Of a stretch of DNA of 64,000 nucleotides, positions 16,019 through 25,225 are shown one piece after another. Position 1 is the first letter of the stretch; every line of letters starts with the position of its first letter. The translations under genes were made by a program, and so were the position numbers. Source of the stretch: Roseomonas sp. (GTDB lineage Bacteria; Pseudomonadota; Alphaproteobacteria; Acetobacterales; Acetobacteraceae). The DNA lies in assembly GCA_031180725.1 (NCBI GenBank), contig JAPSLO010000017.1, positions 1-64,000 on the forward strand, read 5' to 3'. Below the pieces are notes generated by a model. That model saw nothing but the letters and a program-made list of their open reading frames with translations, had not been told where the DNA came from and did no database searches.

Positions 16019-16767
16019 TCGCGCCCACCCACGCCATGGTGCTTGCCGCTGGCCTCGGCACCCGCATGCGGCCGCTGACGGACGACATGCCGAAGCCGCT
16101 GCTGCCGCTGAACGGAAGGTCGCTGCTGCACCACGCGATGGACCGGCTGCACGATGCGGGCGTGCACAACATCGTGGTGAACGCCCATTGGCACGCCGAC
16201 AAGGTGGCCGAGGCCGCCGCGCAGTATGGCGGCACGCCCGCGCCGATGGTGCTGAGGGAAGCGGTGCTGCTGGAGACCGGCGGCGGCGTGAAGGCCGCGC
16301 TGCCGCATCTGGGCGTCTCGGAGGCGCGCGGAGGCGGATCGCCCTTCGTGGTGGTGAATGGCGATGCCTTCTGGCTGGACGGCCCGAGCGGCGCCCTGCG
16401 CCGCATGGCCGCGGCCTTCGACCCGGCGGAGATGGATGCGCTGCTGCTGCTGATCCGCACGGCGCAGGTGGATGGTGAAGCGGGGCGGGGCGACTTCCTG
16501 ATGGACCCGCTGGGCCGCGCCCGCCGCCCGCGGGAACGCGAGATGGCGCCCTACATGTTCGGTGGCGTGCAGATCCTGCATCCGCGTCTCTTCGCGGACA
16601 CGCCGGAGGGTCCTTTCAGCCTGAACCTCATCTATGACCGCGCCATCGCGAATGGCAGGCTGTATGGTCTGGTGCATGACGGCGCCTGGTTCCATCTCTC
16701 CACGCCCCGCGACCTGGAACGGGCGGAGACGCTGCTGCGCGCCGGGATCCTGCCGGCGCTGTTCTGA
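16015..16767 (+). CDS. murU: N-acetylmuramate-1-phosphate uridylyltransferase MurU
   Basis: A 250-residue sugar nucleotidyltransferase with the signature MVLAAGLGTRMRPLTDDMPKPLLPL split by residues 8-32 (G-rich loop, R and K for UTP binding), LETGGGVK, and NGDAFWLD giving the metal-binding aspartate. It converts MurNAc-1-phosphate and UTP to UDP-MurNAc, the step after AmgK. It starts in an ATGA overlap with amgK. The 143-base gap after it holds a family A stem-loop repeat before addB. Confidence 0.9.
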   Translation: MIAPTHAMVLAAGLGTRMRPLTDDMPKPLLPLNGRSLLHHAMDRLHDAGVHNIVVNAHWHADKVAEAAAQYGGTPAPMVLREAVLLETGGGVKAALPHLGVSEARGGGSPFVVVNGDAFWLDGPSGALRRMAAAFDPAEMDALLLLIRTAQVDGEAGRGDFLMDPLGRARRPREREMAPYMFGGVQILHPRLFADTPEGPFSLNLIYDRAIANGRLYGLVHDGAWFHLSTPRDLERAETLLRAGILPALF

Positions 16768-16797
16768 TGGACGCATGCGGCACGCCCACCTGAAGCA

Positions 16798-16901
16798 GGG
16801 CCGCGCAACGGCCCCGCGCGCAGGACGACCGCACGACCCGGTGCGCCAGCGCGTCGGCGCGCAGCCAAGCGCGCGGATGCGCGCGCCCGGTGTCTGAGGG
16901 C
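16798..16901 (+). repeat. intergenic stem-loop repeat, family A copy 2
   Basis: A hairpin GGGCCG-CGCAA-CGGCCC (16798-16814) is followed by an 87-base core at 16815-16901 that ends TGTCTGAGGGC. The core aligns along its full length with 57948-58034, sharing AGCGCGTCGGCGCGCA, GCCAAGCG and GCGCCCGG exactly. It ends 9 bases before the addB ATG; the in-frame GTG at 16890 falls inside the repeat and is therefore not chosen as the start. Confidence 0.65.
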
Positions 16902-16910
16902 GCAACAAAG

Positions 16911-19900
16911 ATGAACCTCTTCGACATCCCCGCGCACCTTCCATTCCTGGATTGCCTCGCCGCCGGGATGATGGAGCGGATGCGCGGGCAGTCGGCCGAG
17001 GCGCTGGGGCGCGCCACCATCCTGCTGCCCACGCGGCGTTCCGCGCGCGCGCTGCGCGACGCCTTCCTGCGCGTCGCCAGCCAGGGCGCGCTGTTGCTGC
17101 CGCGCATGCGGGCGCTGGCTGGACTCTCCACCGAGGACGCGGACGAGCTGGCCCTGCCGACGCTGCTCGACCTGCCGCCCGCTGTCGCCCCGCTCCGGCG
17201 ACAGGCGGTGCTGACCGGCTTCGTCATGCGCCTGCCGGCGCGCCATGGCGGCCCCACCACGCCGGAACAGGCCTGGCAGCTCGCCGGCGAACTCGGCCGC
17301 CTGTTCGACGAGGTGGCGCTGGAGGAGAAGGACCCCAAGCTGCTGCACGAGGCGGACCCGATGGTCTTCGCCGAAGCCTGGCTGCAGCGGCTGGAAGAGC
17401 TGGTGCCGCAGGAACAGGCGACGCACTGGCAGATCACCACCACCTTCCTGCGCGGCATCGCCCATCAATGGGCCGGCTGGCTGGTGGAACAGGGCCTGCT
17501 GGATATCGGCCTGCGCCGCGCCCTGGCGCTGCGCGCGCAGATCGAGGCCTGGGACAAGGACCCACCTGCCGACCCCGTCATCGCCGCCGGCATCGGCGTG
17601 GGCGGCACCATCCCCGCCGCGGCGGAATTGTTGCGCATCGTGGCCGGCCTGCCACAGGGCGCGGTGGTGCTGCACGGGCTGGATCGCCAGGCGCTGGGGC
17701 GGATCTGGGGCGCGGTGGAAGGGGCGCCGACGCATCCCTTCTCCTCCCAGGCGCGGCTGCTGAAGGCGATGGGGGCGGACAACACGCAGATCCGCCGCTG
17801 GCCGGGCTGCGAGCAGATGCAGCAGGCCCCCGTGCCCGAGGACCGCGCCAGGCTGATCGAGATCGCCCTGCGCCCGCCCGAGGGGCTGGAGGAATGGACG
17901 CGCCCCGAGCCCGGGCGCTGGCGCCCAGGCTTGGCTGGGCTCTCGCTGCTCGCCGCCCCTGATGCGCAGAGTGAGGCCGCCGCTATCGCCCTGACCCTGC
18001 GGGAGGCGCTGGAACGCCCCGGCGCGCGCGCCGCGCTGGTCACGCCGGACCGGGACCTGGCACGCCGCGTCAGCGCCGAACTGATACGTCACGGCATCCT
18101 GGCCGATGATTCGGCCGGCGAGCCGCTGGGCACCACGCCGACCGGCGCCTTCCTGCGGATGCTGGCGCGGATGGTGGTGGAGAATTTCGCGCCGGTGCCG
18201 CTGCTGGCGACGCTGAAACACCCGCTGGCCGCCGCCGGCATGGACCGCGCGGACTGGATCTCGGCCGTGCGCCTGCTGGAACGCCGCGTGCTGCGCGGCC
18301 CGCGGCCGCAGGGCGGGCTGCTCGGGCTGCGCCGGGCAGCGGGACAGGCGCTGGCGCAAAGCGAAGCGGCGCTGGCGCGCGTCACCGCGATGCTGGATGC
18401 GTTGGAGGCGGCGCTCGGCGATTTCCCGCGCCTCACCGGCGCGGCGCGGCCGCCGGCCGATCTGCTGACCGCGCATCTGGCCGCTGCCGAGGCCTTGGCC
18501 AGCCTGCCGCGCGAGCCCGGCGGCATCCGGCTCTATGCGGCGGAGGAAGGCGAGGTGCTGGCGACGCATCTGGCCGATCTCGCGCCTGCCATGGCGGCGC
18601 TGCCGCCGCTCGATCCGCGCGCCTGGCCGGCGCTGTTCGACGCGGCGCTGGAAGGTGTGGCGGCGCGCACCCGCCGCACTGCGCGCGGGCGCGACCTGGC
18701 GGCGCATCCGCGCGTCGAGATCCTGGGCCTGCTGGAAGCGCGGCTGCTGTCCTTCGATCGCGTCGTGCTGGGCGCACTGGATGAGACTGTGTGGCCGCTG
18801 GCCACCGATCCCGGCCCCTGGATGAGCCGCCCGATGCGCACCCAGTTCGGCCTGCCGGAACCGGAAGCCCGCATCGGCCGCGTGTGCACCGATTTCCTGC
18901 TCTCGGCCTGCGCGGCGCCGGAGGCGGTGCTGTCGCGCGCCGCGCGGCGCGGCGGCGCGCCCACCGTGCCGGCGCGCTGGCTGACGCGGATCGAAACCTT
19001 TCTCTCCGGCCAGGGGCTGGCGCTGCCGCAGAGCGAGGCGGTGCGCTGGGCGGCTGCGCTGGACCGGCCGGATGTGCCGCGCCCGGTGGAACGCCCCCGC
19101 CCCGCCCCGCCCGCCGCGCTGCGCCCGCGGGAAATCAGCGTGACGGAAGTGGCGGAGCTGATCGCCGATCCCTACGCCTTCTATGCCAAGCGCGTCCTGC
19201 GGCTGCGCCCCTTGGATCCGCTGGATGCCGATGTCGGTGCCATCGACTATGGCCAGATCGTGCATGGCGCGCTGGCGCGCTTCGTGGAAGCGGTCTCCGC
19301 CGCGCCCGGCGGCTGGCCGGGGCGGGAGAAGGCGCTGCGCATCTGGGCGGATGCGGCGGAGACTGCGCTGGAGAACCAGGGCCCGCGCCCGGGCCTGGCC
19401 GCCTTCTGGCGCCCGCGCCTGCGTCGCATCGGCGACTTCGTGGTGGATGTGGAGGAAGAGCTGCGCGCCGATGGCGCCATTGCCGGCAGCTTCACCGAGC
19501 GCAAGGCGGAATACGCGCTGCGCACCGCGCGCGGCACCGTCACGCTGAAGGCGCGGGCGGATCGGCTGGACCGCTACGGCGATGGCAGCCTGGCGGTGCT
19601 GGATTACAAGACCGGCGAGCCGCCGCCCGAGGATGCGCTGCTGGATGGCCGCGCGCCGCAGCTTCCGCTGGAAGCGGCATTGGCCGAGGCCGGCGCCTTC
19701 GAAGGCGTAGCGGCAGCGAAGGTGCGCAGCCTGACCTACTGGAAGCTGACCGGCGGCCATGAGCCGGGCGCGGTGCGCCATATGATGACCGAAGTGGAGG
19801 ATGTGGAACGCCTGGCAGCGGAGACGCTGGACCGGCTCTCCGCGCTGGTGGACCGCTTCCTGCTCGGCGATGCGCCCTTCATCGCCCGCCCGCATCCCGC

Positions 19901-19979
19901 CCGCGCGCCGCGCGGCGGCGAGTACGACCATCTCTCGCGCATCGCCGAATGGGCGGATGCGGAGGACGAGGCCGGATGA
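16911..19979 (+). CDS. addB: double-strand break repair protein AddB
   Basis: A 1022-residue protein, normal for alphaproteobacterial AddB. The N-terminal part has a helicase-like remnant (ILLPTRRSARALRDAF at about 36-51). The C-terminal third carries the RecB-family nuclease motif VLDYKTGEPP followed by QLPLEAAL. With AddA it forms the helicase-nuclease that resects DNA ends and feeds RecA at Chi-like sites. Start ATG 16911 was chosen over GTG 16890, which lies inside a repeat. Its stop overlaps the addA start by four bases. Confidence 0.92.
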   Translation: MNLFDIPAHLPFLDCLAAGMMERMRGQSAEALGRATILLPTRRSARALRDAFLRVASQGALLLPRMRALAGLSTEDADELALPTLLDLPPAVAPLRRQAVLTGFVMRLPARHGGPTTPEQAWQLAGELGRLFDEVALEEKDPKLLHEADPMVFAEAWLQRLEELVPQEQATHWQITTTFLRGIAHQWAGWLVEQGLLDIGLRRALALRAQIEAWDKDPPADPVIAAGIGVGGTIPAAAELLRIVAGLPQGAVVLHGLDRQALGRIWGAVEGAPTHPFSSQARLLKAMGADNTQIRRWPGCEQMQQAPVPEDRARLIEIALRPPEGLEEWTRPEPGRWRPGLAGLSLLAAPDAQSEAAAIALTLREALERPGARAALVTPDRDLARRVSAELIRHGILADDSAGEPLGTTPTGAFLRMLARMVVENFAPVPLLATLKHPLAAAGMDRADWISAVRLLERRVLRGPRPQGGLLGLRRAAGQALAQSEAALARVTAMLDALEAALGDFPRLTGAARPPADLLTAHLAAAEALASLPREPGGIRLYAAEEGEVLATHLADLAPAMAALPPLDPRAWPALFDAALEGVAARTRRTARGRDLAAHPRVEILGLLEARLLSFDRVVLGALDETVWPLATDPGPWMSRPMRTQFGLPEPEARIGRVCTDFLLSACAAPEAVLSRAARRGGAPTVPARWLTRIETFLSGQGLALPQSEAVRWAAALDRPDVPRPVERPRPAPPAALRPREISVTEVAELIADPYAFYAKRVLRLRPLDPLDADVGAIDYGQIVHGALARFVEAVSAAPGGWPGREKALRIWADAAETALENQGPRPGLAAFWRPRLRRIGDFVVDVEEELRADGAIAGSFTERKAEYALRTARGTVTLKARADRLDRYGDGSLAVLDYKTGEPPPEDALLDGRAPQLPLEAALAEAGAFEGVAAAKVRSLTYWKLTGGHEPGAVRHMMTEVEDVERLAAETLDRLSALVDRFLLGDAPFIARPHPARAPRGGEYDHLSRIAEWADAEDEAG

Positions 19980-22900
19980 ACCTCGCCCTTTCCCCCCGCC
20001 AGGAAGCGGAGCTGGCCCAGGGCAGCGGGTCCGACCCCATGGCATCCGCCTGGGTCACGGCCTCGGCCGGGTCCGGCAAGACGAAGGTGCTGACGGACCG
20101 CGTGCTGCGCCTGCTGCTGGCGCCGGATACGCGGCCGAATGCCATCCTCTGCCTGACCTTCACCAAGGCCGCGGCGGCGGAGATGGCGACGCGCCTGGCG
20201 CGGGAGCTGGGCCGCTGGGCGGTGGAGCCGGAAGCGAAGCTGGCGGAACGCCTCTCCACCCTGCTGGGCCGTGCGCCGACGCGGGCCGATCTGGACGCCG
20301 CGCGCACGCTGTTCTGCCGCGTGCTGGAACTGCCGGGCGGCATGCGCATCTCCACCATCCACGCCTTCTGCCAGTCCCTGCTGCGCGCCTTCCCGCTGGA
20401 AGCCGGCCTCTCGCCCCAGTTCGGCGTGGTGGAGGAGATGGAGGCGGCGACCTTGCTGGCCGAGGCGCAGGAGGAGGTGCTGGCCGGCCCGATGACGCCG
20501 CAGGAGGCGCTGGAAGCGCTCGCCGCGCTGGTGCCGCCGAATGCCTTCGCGCAGCTCGTCGGCGCGCTGACGCGCGACAGGGAAAGGCTGGCCGCGGCGC
20601 TGCGCGGCACCGGCTCGCTGGACGGGCTCTGCGCCGCCATCGCCACGCATCTCGGCCTGCCGGCCTCGGCGCATGAGGCGATGCTGGTGGAGGAAGCGGC
20701 ACGCGCGGTGGATGTCGAAATCGTCGCCGCCGCACGGCTGCTGGAAGCCAGCCGGAATGCCAATGACCAGGAACGCGCCCGCAAGCTGATCGCCTGGGTG
20801 GAGCAGGAGCACACGCTGCGCGCGGCACGCTGGGCGGATTGGTGCGGGATCTTCCTGACCAAGGAAGGCACGGTGCGCGCCACGCTCTGCACAAAGGGCG
20901 GCATGAAGGACAGCTACGAACGCGCCGCCGCCATCCTGCTGCGGGAAGCCGAGCGCGTCGCGGCGATCGAAGGCAGCCGCCGCGCCTGCCGTCTGCTGAC
21001 GGCCACGCGCGCGCTGCTGGCGCTCGGCGCGCCTGTGCTGAATGGCTACCGCGCGCGCAAGGCCGCACGCGGGCTGATGGATTACGACGACCTGATCCTG
21101 GCCGCGCAGGCGGTGCTGAAGGATCCGGGCAGCGCCTGGGTGCTCTACAAGCTGGATGGCGGCCTGGATCACCTGCTGCTGGATGAGGCGCAGGACAGCA
21201 ACCCCGCGCAATGGGGCATCGCCGCGGCGCTGACCGAGGAGTTCTTCGCCGGGCGCGGCGTGGAGAAGGATGCGCGCGGGAAACGGAAGCGGGACAGGCG
21301 CGATGACGCGCCGGAAACCCAGCCGATCCGCACCATCTTCGCGGTGGGCGACATCAAGCAGTCCATCTACGGCTTCCAGGGCGCCGATGCCTCCGGCTTC
21401 GGGCGCTGGAAGCGCCACTTCGCCGAACGCTGCGCCGCCATCCATGCGGAGTTGCGCGACGTCCAGCTCAAGGTTTCCTTCCGCTCCACCGCGCCGGTGC
21501 TGGCGCTGGTGGACGCCGTCTTCGCCGAAGGCGCCGCCCGCGCCGGCGTGGTGGAGGATGGCGGGTGGCTGGAGCATCGCCCCGACCGCGTGGGCCACGC
21601 CGGCGTGGTGGAGCTCTGGCCGATGCTGGAGCCGCCCGAAGCCGAGCCGCCCCCGCCCTGGGAAGTGCCCGATGCGCCTGGCCGCGCCGCAGGGGCCGAT
21701 GCGCTGCTGGCCGAGACGCTCGCCGCGCGCATCGCGCATTGGCTCTCCAGCGGCGAAATGCTGCCCTCTCGCGGGCGACCCATGCGGCCGGGCGACATCC
21801 TGATCCTGGTGCGCAAGCGCACCGGCGGCCTGGTGCCGCGCCTGCTGCGCGCGCTGAAGGAACGCGGCGTGCCGGTGGGCGGCGCGGACCGCCTGAAGCT
21901 GGCCGAACAGATCGCCGTGCAGGATCTGCTGGCGCTGGCCGATGTGCTGCTGCTGCCGGACGACGACCTGCAGCTCGCCACCGTGCTGAAGTCACCGCTG
22001 GTGGGGCTGGACGAAACCCGGCTGTTCGAGCTGGCGCATGGCCGTCCCGGCTCGCTCTGGTCGCGGCTGGCGCAGGAACGCGGGCGGGAGACGCCGGAAG
22101 GCCGCGCGGCGGATTGGCTGGCCGCGCTGATGAACCGCGCGGATATCGCCACGCCGCACACGCTTTTCGCCGAGATCCTCGGCGAGCATCGGGGGCGGGA
22201 GAAGCTGCTGGCGCGCCTCGGTCCCGATGCGGCGGATCCGCTGGACGAGCTGCTGAACGCCGCCCTGGAGCATGAGCGCCGCCATCCGCCCAGCCTGCAG
22301 GATTTTGTGCAGTGGCTGCGGCGCGGCGGCGCCGAGGTGAAGCGCGAGCAGGACAGCGCCAGCGACGCGGTGCGCGTGATGACCGTGCACAATGCCAAAG
22401 GGCTGCAGGCCCCCGTCGTCATCCTGCCGGACACCGTGAACAAGGACCGCGACGACCGTTCCGTGCGCTGGCATGTGGCGGATGGCGCGCCGCCCATCCC
22501 GCTCTGGGCACCGAACAAGGATGCTCATGCCCCCGCCTTCGCCGAGCTGCGCGAGCAGGAAAAGCGCGCGCGGGAGGAGGAGGAGCACCGCCTTCTCTAT
22601 GTCGCGCTGACGCGCGCCGAGGACCGGCTGCTGGTCTGCGGCTGGCAGCGCACGCGGCCGCCGAAGCGGGACTGGCCGGAGGGCTGCTGGTACGACCTGA
22701 TCCACCAGGGCTTCCGGGGGCTGTCCTGCGCCGAGGAAGACTTCGCGCCGCAGTCCTTCGGTGCCCCGGCGGAGGCCCGCTTCGCCGGCACCGCCCTGCT
22801 GCGCCACGAATGCCGCCAGACCGCTCCCGCGCGCCCCGATGGCCGCGACGGCCCGGCGCTGGCAGCGGCGGACCTGCCAGCCTGGGCGCACCGCCACGCG

Positions 22901-23521
22901 ACGCCGGAAGCGATCGAGGACATCCTCGCCCCCTCCGCCATCCCGGCGGAGAACGAGACCCCCGCCGCCGCCCCGCATGGCGAGGCCGACCCCACCGGCG
23001 CCCGCTTCCGTCGCGGGCGGATCATCCATGCCCTGTTGCAGCATGTGCCGGACCGCCCGCCCGCGCAGCGTGAGGCCGCCATCCGCGCCTTCCTCGCCCG
23101 CCCGGGCCATGGCCTCTCAGAGCGCGAGCAGGCGGAGACGCTGGAGGAGGTGATGACCCTGCTGGCCGAGCCGGAACTGGCCGCCGCCCTCGGCCCCGGC
23201 AGTCTGGCGGAAGCGCCGGTGGCCGGCAGGCTGGGCGGAAGCCTGGTCTCGGGCCAGGTGGACCGGCTGCTGGTCACGCCGGATCGCGTGCTGGTGCTGG
23301 ACTACAAGACCAACCGCCCACCGCCCGCCACGCTGGACCAAGTGCCGCCGCTCTATCTGCGCCAGATGGCCGCCTATCGCGCCGTGCTGCGCCTGGCCTT
23401 TCCAGGGCGGGCGGTGGACTGCGCGCTGGTCTGGACCTATGGCGCCCGCTTCATGCGTCTTCCGGGCGAGTTGCTTGATGCCCATGCGTCCCCGGCATGG
23501 GTCCAGGCGGGGGGCCGATGA
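19976..23521 (+). CDS. addA: double-strand break repair helicase-nuclease AddA
   Basis: A 1181-residue UvrD/Rep-type superfamily 1 helicase with a C-terminal nuclease. Walker A ASAGSGKTKVL is at about residues 29-39, motif II is LLLDEAQDSNPAQW, a GDIKQSIYGFQGA motif III follows, with MTVHNAKGLQAPVV and LYVALTRAEDRLLV as motifs V-VI. The nuclease core is VLVLDYKTNRPPP with QMAAYRAVL. It is the 3'-5' motor and one of two nucleases of AddAB in the cytoplasm. It is translationally coupled to addB and followed by trxA, as in other alphaproteobacteria. Confidence 0.95.
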   Translation: MNLALSPRQEAELAQGSGSDPMASAWVTASAGSGKTKVLTDRVLRLLLAPDTRPNAILCLTFTKAAAAEMATRLARELGRWAVEPEAKLAERLSTLLGRAPTRADLDAARTLFCRVLELPGGMRISTIHAFCQSLLRAFPLEAGLSPQFGVVEEMEAATLLAEAQEEVLAGPMTPQEALEALAALVPPNAFAQLVGALTRDRERLAAALRGTGSLDGLCAAIATHLGLPASAHEAMLVEEAARAVDVEIVAAARLLEASRNANDQERARKLIAWVEQEHTLRAARWADWCGIFLTKEGTVRATLCTKGGMKDSYERAAAILLREAERVAAIEGSRRACRLLTATRALLALGAPVLNGYRARKAARGLMDYDDLILAAQAVLKDPGSAWVLYKLDGGLDHLLLDEAQDSNPAQWGIAAALTEEFFAGRGVEKDARGKRKRDRRDDAPETQPIRTIFAVGDIKQSIYGFQGADASGFGRWKRHFAERCAAIHAELRDVQLKVSFRSTAPVLALVDAVFAEGAARAGVVEDGGWLEHRPDRVGHAGVVELWPMLEPPEAEPPPPWEVPDAPGRAAGADALLAETLAARIAHWLSSGEMLPSRGRPMRPGDILILVRKRTGGLVPRLLRALKERGVPVGGADRLKLAEQIAVQDLLALADVLLLPDDDLQLATVLKSPLVGLDETRLFELAHGRPGSLWSRLAQERGRETPEGRAADWLAALMNRADIATPHTLFAEILGEHRGREKLLARLGPDAADPLDELLNAALEHERRHPPSLQDFVQWLRRGGAEVKREQDSASDAVRVMTVHNAKGLQAPVVILPDTVNKDRDDRSVRWHVADGAPPIPLWAPNKDAHAPAFAELREQEKRAREEEEHRLLYVALTRAEDRLLVCGWQRTRPPKRDWPEGCWYDLIHQGFRGLSCAEEDFAPQSFGAPAEARFAGTALLRHECRQTAPARPDGRDGPALAAADLPAWAHRHATPEAIEDILAPSAIPAENETPAAAPHGEADPTGARFRRGRIIHALLQHVPDRPPAQREAAIRAFLARPGHGLSEREQAETLEEVMTLLAEPELAAALGPGSLAEAPVAGRLGGSLVSGQVDRLLVTPDRVLVLDYKTNRPPPATLDQVPPLYLRQMAAYRAVLRLAFPGRAVDCALVWTYGARFMRLPGELLDAHASPAWVQAGGR

Positions 23522-23531
23522 TCCCAGTTGC

Positions 23532-23560
23532 TTGACCCGGGGGCGGGCCGCCACGATCTT
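23532..23560 (+). promoter_or_regulatory. possible trxA promoter
   Basis: TTGACC at 23532-23537, a 17-base spacer and GATCTT at 23555-23560, in the short gap between addA and trxA. The -35 is good and the -10 is modest, acceptable for a high-G+C alphaproteobacterium. Confidence 0.35.
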
Positions 23561-23605
23561 GCCTCCAAGTGCCTGGGCCCCCGCCCGGGCTGGGAGACGC
23601 GCTTG

Positions 23606-23938
23606 ATGAGCGAACTGACCAAGGCCGTCACGGACGACAGCTTCAAGCAGGACGTGCTGGAAGCCCCGGGCCCCGTGCTGGTGGATTTCTGGGCCGAATG
23701 GTGCGGCCCCTGCCGGATGGTCGCCCCGATCCTGGACGAGATCGCCAAGGAGTACCAGGGCAAGCTGACCGTCGCGAAGGTGAACATCGACGACAATCCG
23801 ATGACACCGAACGACTATGCGGTGCGCGGCATCCCCACCATGATCCTGTTCAAGGATGGCAAGCCCTTGGACACCAAGGTGGGCGCCCTGCCGAAGAGCG
23901 CGCTGAAGGACTGGGTGGCCAGCAAGATCGCCGACTAA
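23606..23938 (+). CDS. trxA: thioredoxin
   Basis: A 110-residue classical thioredoxin: active site WCGPC at residues 32-36, the preceding VDFWAE strand and the cis-proline segment [11 protein letters not shown]. It is a cytoplasmic dithiol reductant for ribonucleotide reductase, methionine sulfoxide reductase and others. ATG 23606 gives the standard length; the open frame upstream lacks family sequence. A stem-loop at 23965 may end the transcript. Confidence 0.96.
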   Translation: MSELTKAVTDDSFKQDVLEAPGPVLVDFWAEWCGPCRMVAPILDEIAKEYQGKLTVAKVNIDDNPMTPNDYAVRGIPTMILFKDGKPLDTKVGALPKSALKDWVASKIAD

Positions 23939-23964
23939 CGCCGGCGGGACGGCCGATGCCGGAT

Positions 23965-23985
23965 CGGGGGCCCTTACGGCCCCCG
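23965..23985 (+). terminator. stem-loop after trxA
   Basis: CGGGGGCC-CTTAC-GGCCCCCG forms an 8-base-pair G+C-rich stem 27 bases after the trxA stop. No T-run follows, so it may act with Rho or as a 3'-end stabiliser. Confidence 0.4.
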
Positions 23986-24057
23986 GACCACCCCTCACCG
24001 CGCCACTGTGAGCCCGGCCCGGCTTCACGCCGCGGCGGCATGCGCTAAGTGCAGGGC

Positions 24058-25215
24058 ATGAGTCTGCGACGTCTTCTCCTCGCCGCCTCTCTGCTGGCCG
24101 GCGCCTGTACGGCACCCGTCCGGGCGCAGGAGGGCGAGGTCGTGCGGTCCCAGGCCGCCATTTTCCGTCTGTCCACCTTCGCCACCGGGCTGGAGCGGCC
24201 CTGGGGCGCGGCGCTGCTGCCGGATGGGCGGCTGCTGGTCACGGAACGCCCGGGGCGGCTGCGGATGGTGCTGCCGGATGGCCGGGTATCCGCCCCCCTG
24301 GCGGGGCTTCCGCCGGTGGAGGCGCGCGGCCAGGGCGGGCTGCTGGATGTCGCCCCCGCCCCCGATTTTGCCCGCACGCGGGAGATCTTCCTCTGCTACG
24401 CCGCCCAGGTGCAGGAGGATGGCGTGACCGGCGCGCTGACGCGGCTGGTGCAGGCGAAGCTGACGCCCGAGCAGGACGGGCTGGAGGAGGTGACGCCGCT
24501 GCTGGATGCCACCCCGATGCAGCCCTCCGGCCGCAATCACTTCGGCTGCCGCATCGCCTTCGACGGCGCCGACCTGCTCTACTTCTCTACCGGCGACCGC
24601 TACGCCAACAAGCAGCGCGCCCAGCGGCTGAACGACCTGGCCGGCAAGATCCTGCGCCTGACCCGCCAGGGGCGTGTGCCATCTGACAATCCATTCCTCA
24701 GCCGTGACGATGCGCGCCCGGAGGTCTTCTCCTACGGCCATCGCAACCCGCAGGGGCTGGCGCGGAATCCTTGGACCGGCAGCATGTGGGCGTCCGAGTT
24801 CGGGGCCCGCGGCGGCGACGAGGTGAATGTGCTGCAGCCCGGCGCCAATTACGGTTGGCCGCTGGTCTCCTATGGCCTGGACTACGACAACACGCCGATC
24901 GGCACGGGGCGGACGACCATGCCGGGGGTGGAGGATCCGGTCTTCCACTGGACGCCCTCGGTCAGCCCCTCCGGCATGGCCTTCTATGATGCGCAGGCCT
25001 TTCCGGGCTGGCGCGGCAGCCTGTTCCTGGCCGCGCTGAACCCGCCCGGCCTGGTGCGGCTGACGACCCAGGGCGACCGCGTGACCGGCGAGGAGCGGCT
25101 GCTGTTCGACCGCCGCATCCGCATGCGCCATGTGGTGGTGGCGCCGGATGGGGCGCTACTGATCCTCACCGACGAATCCCGCGGCCGCATCCTGCGCTTG
25201 TCGCCGGTGGAATAG
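24058..25215 (+). CDS. PQQ-dependent sugar dehydrogenase (Asd/GDH-B type)
   Basis: A 385-residue secreted protein with a signal peptide (SLRRLLLAASLLAGAC, cleavage about residue 23; the cysteine also allows a lipoprotein). It belongs to the six-bladed beta-propeller glucose/sorbosone dehydrogenase family: LERPWGAALLPDGRLLVTERPGR begins it (residues about 42-64) and SYGHRNPQGLARNP plus EFGARGGDEVNVLQPGANYGWP are the blade motifs that hold PQQ and calcium. It would oxidise aldose sugars in the periplasm, if PQQ is made. GTG 24049 is an alternative start adding three residues. It stands alone, convergent with the hydrolase gene downstream. Confidence 0.85.
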   Translation: MSLRRLLLAASLLAGACTAPVRAQEGEVVRSQAAIFRLSTFATGLERPWGAALLPDGRLLVTERPGRLRMVLPDGRVSAPLAGLPPVEARGQGGLLDVAPAPDFARTREIFLCYAAQVQEDGVTGALTRLVQAKLTPEQDGLEEVTPLLDATPMQPSGRNHFGCRIAFDGADLLYFSTGDRYANKQRAQRLNDLAGKILRLTRQGRVPSDNPFLSRDDARPEVFSYGHRNPQGLARNPWTGSMWASEFGARGGDEVNVLQPGANYGWPLVSYGLDYDNTPIGTGRTTMPGVEDPVFHWTPSVSPSGMAFYDAQAFPGWRGSLFLAALNPPGLVRLTTQGDRVTGEERLLFDRRIRMRHVVVAPDGALLILTDESRGRILRLSPVE

Positions 25216-25225
25216 GGCTGCGCCG

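Noticed and set aside
14454-16460. Minus-strand extension of the ferredoxin-NADP reductase to 1008 residues
   Set aside because: The extension is antisense to tsaE, amgK and murU; the Rossmann motif sits 10 residues after ATG 14453.
16890-16910. GTG 16890 as the addB start
   Set aside because: It lies inside repeat family A; ATG 16911 opens the family sequence.
16000-20045. Long minus-strand frames of 300-1137 codons over 16000-20045 antisense to murU and addB
   Set aside because: Shadow frames from G+C-rich third positions; no domains and no ribosome sites.
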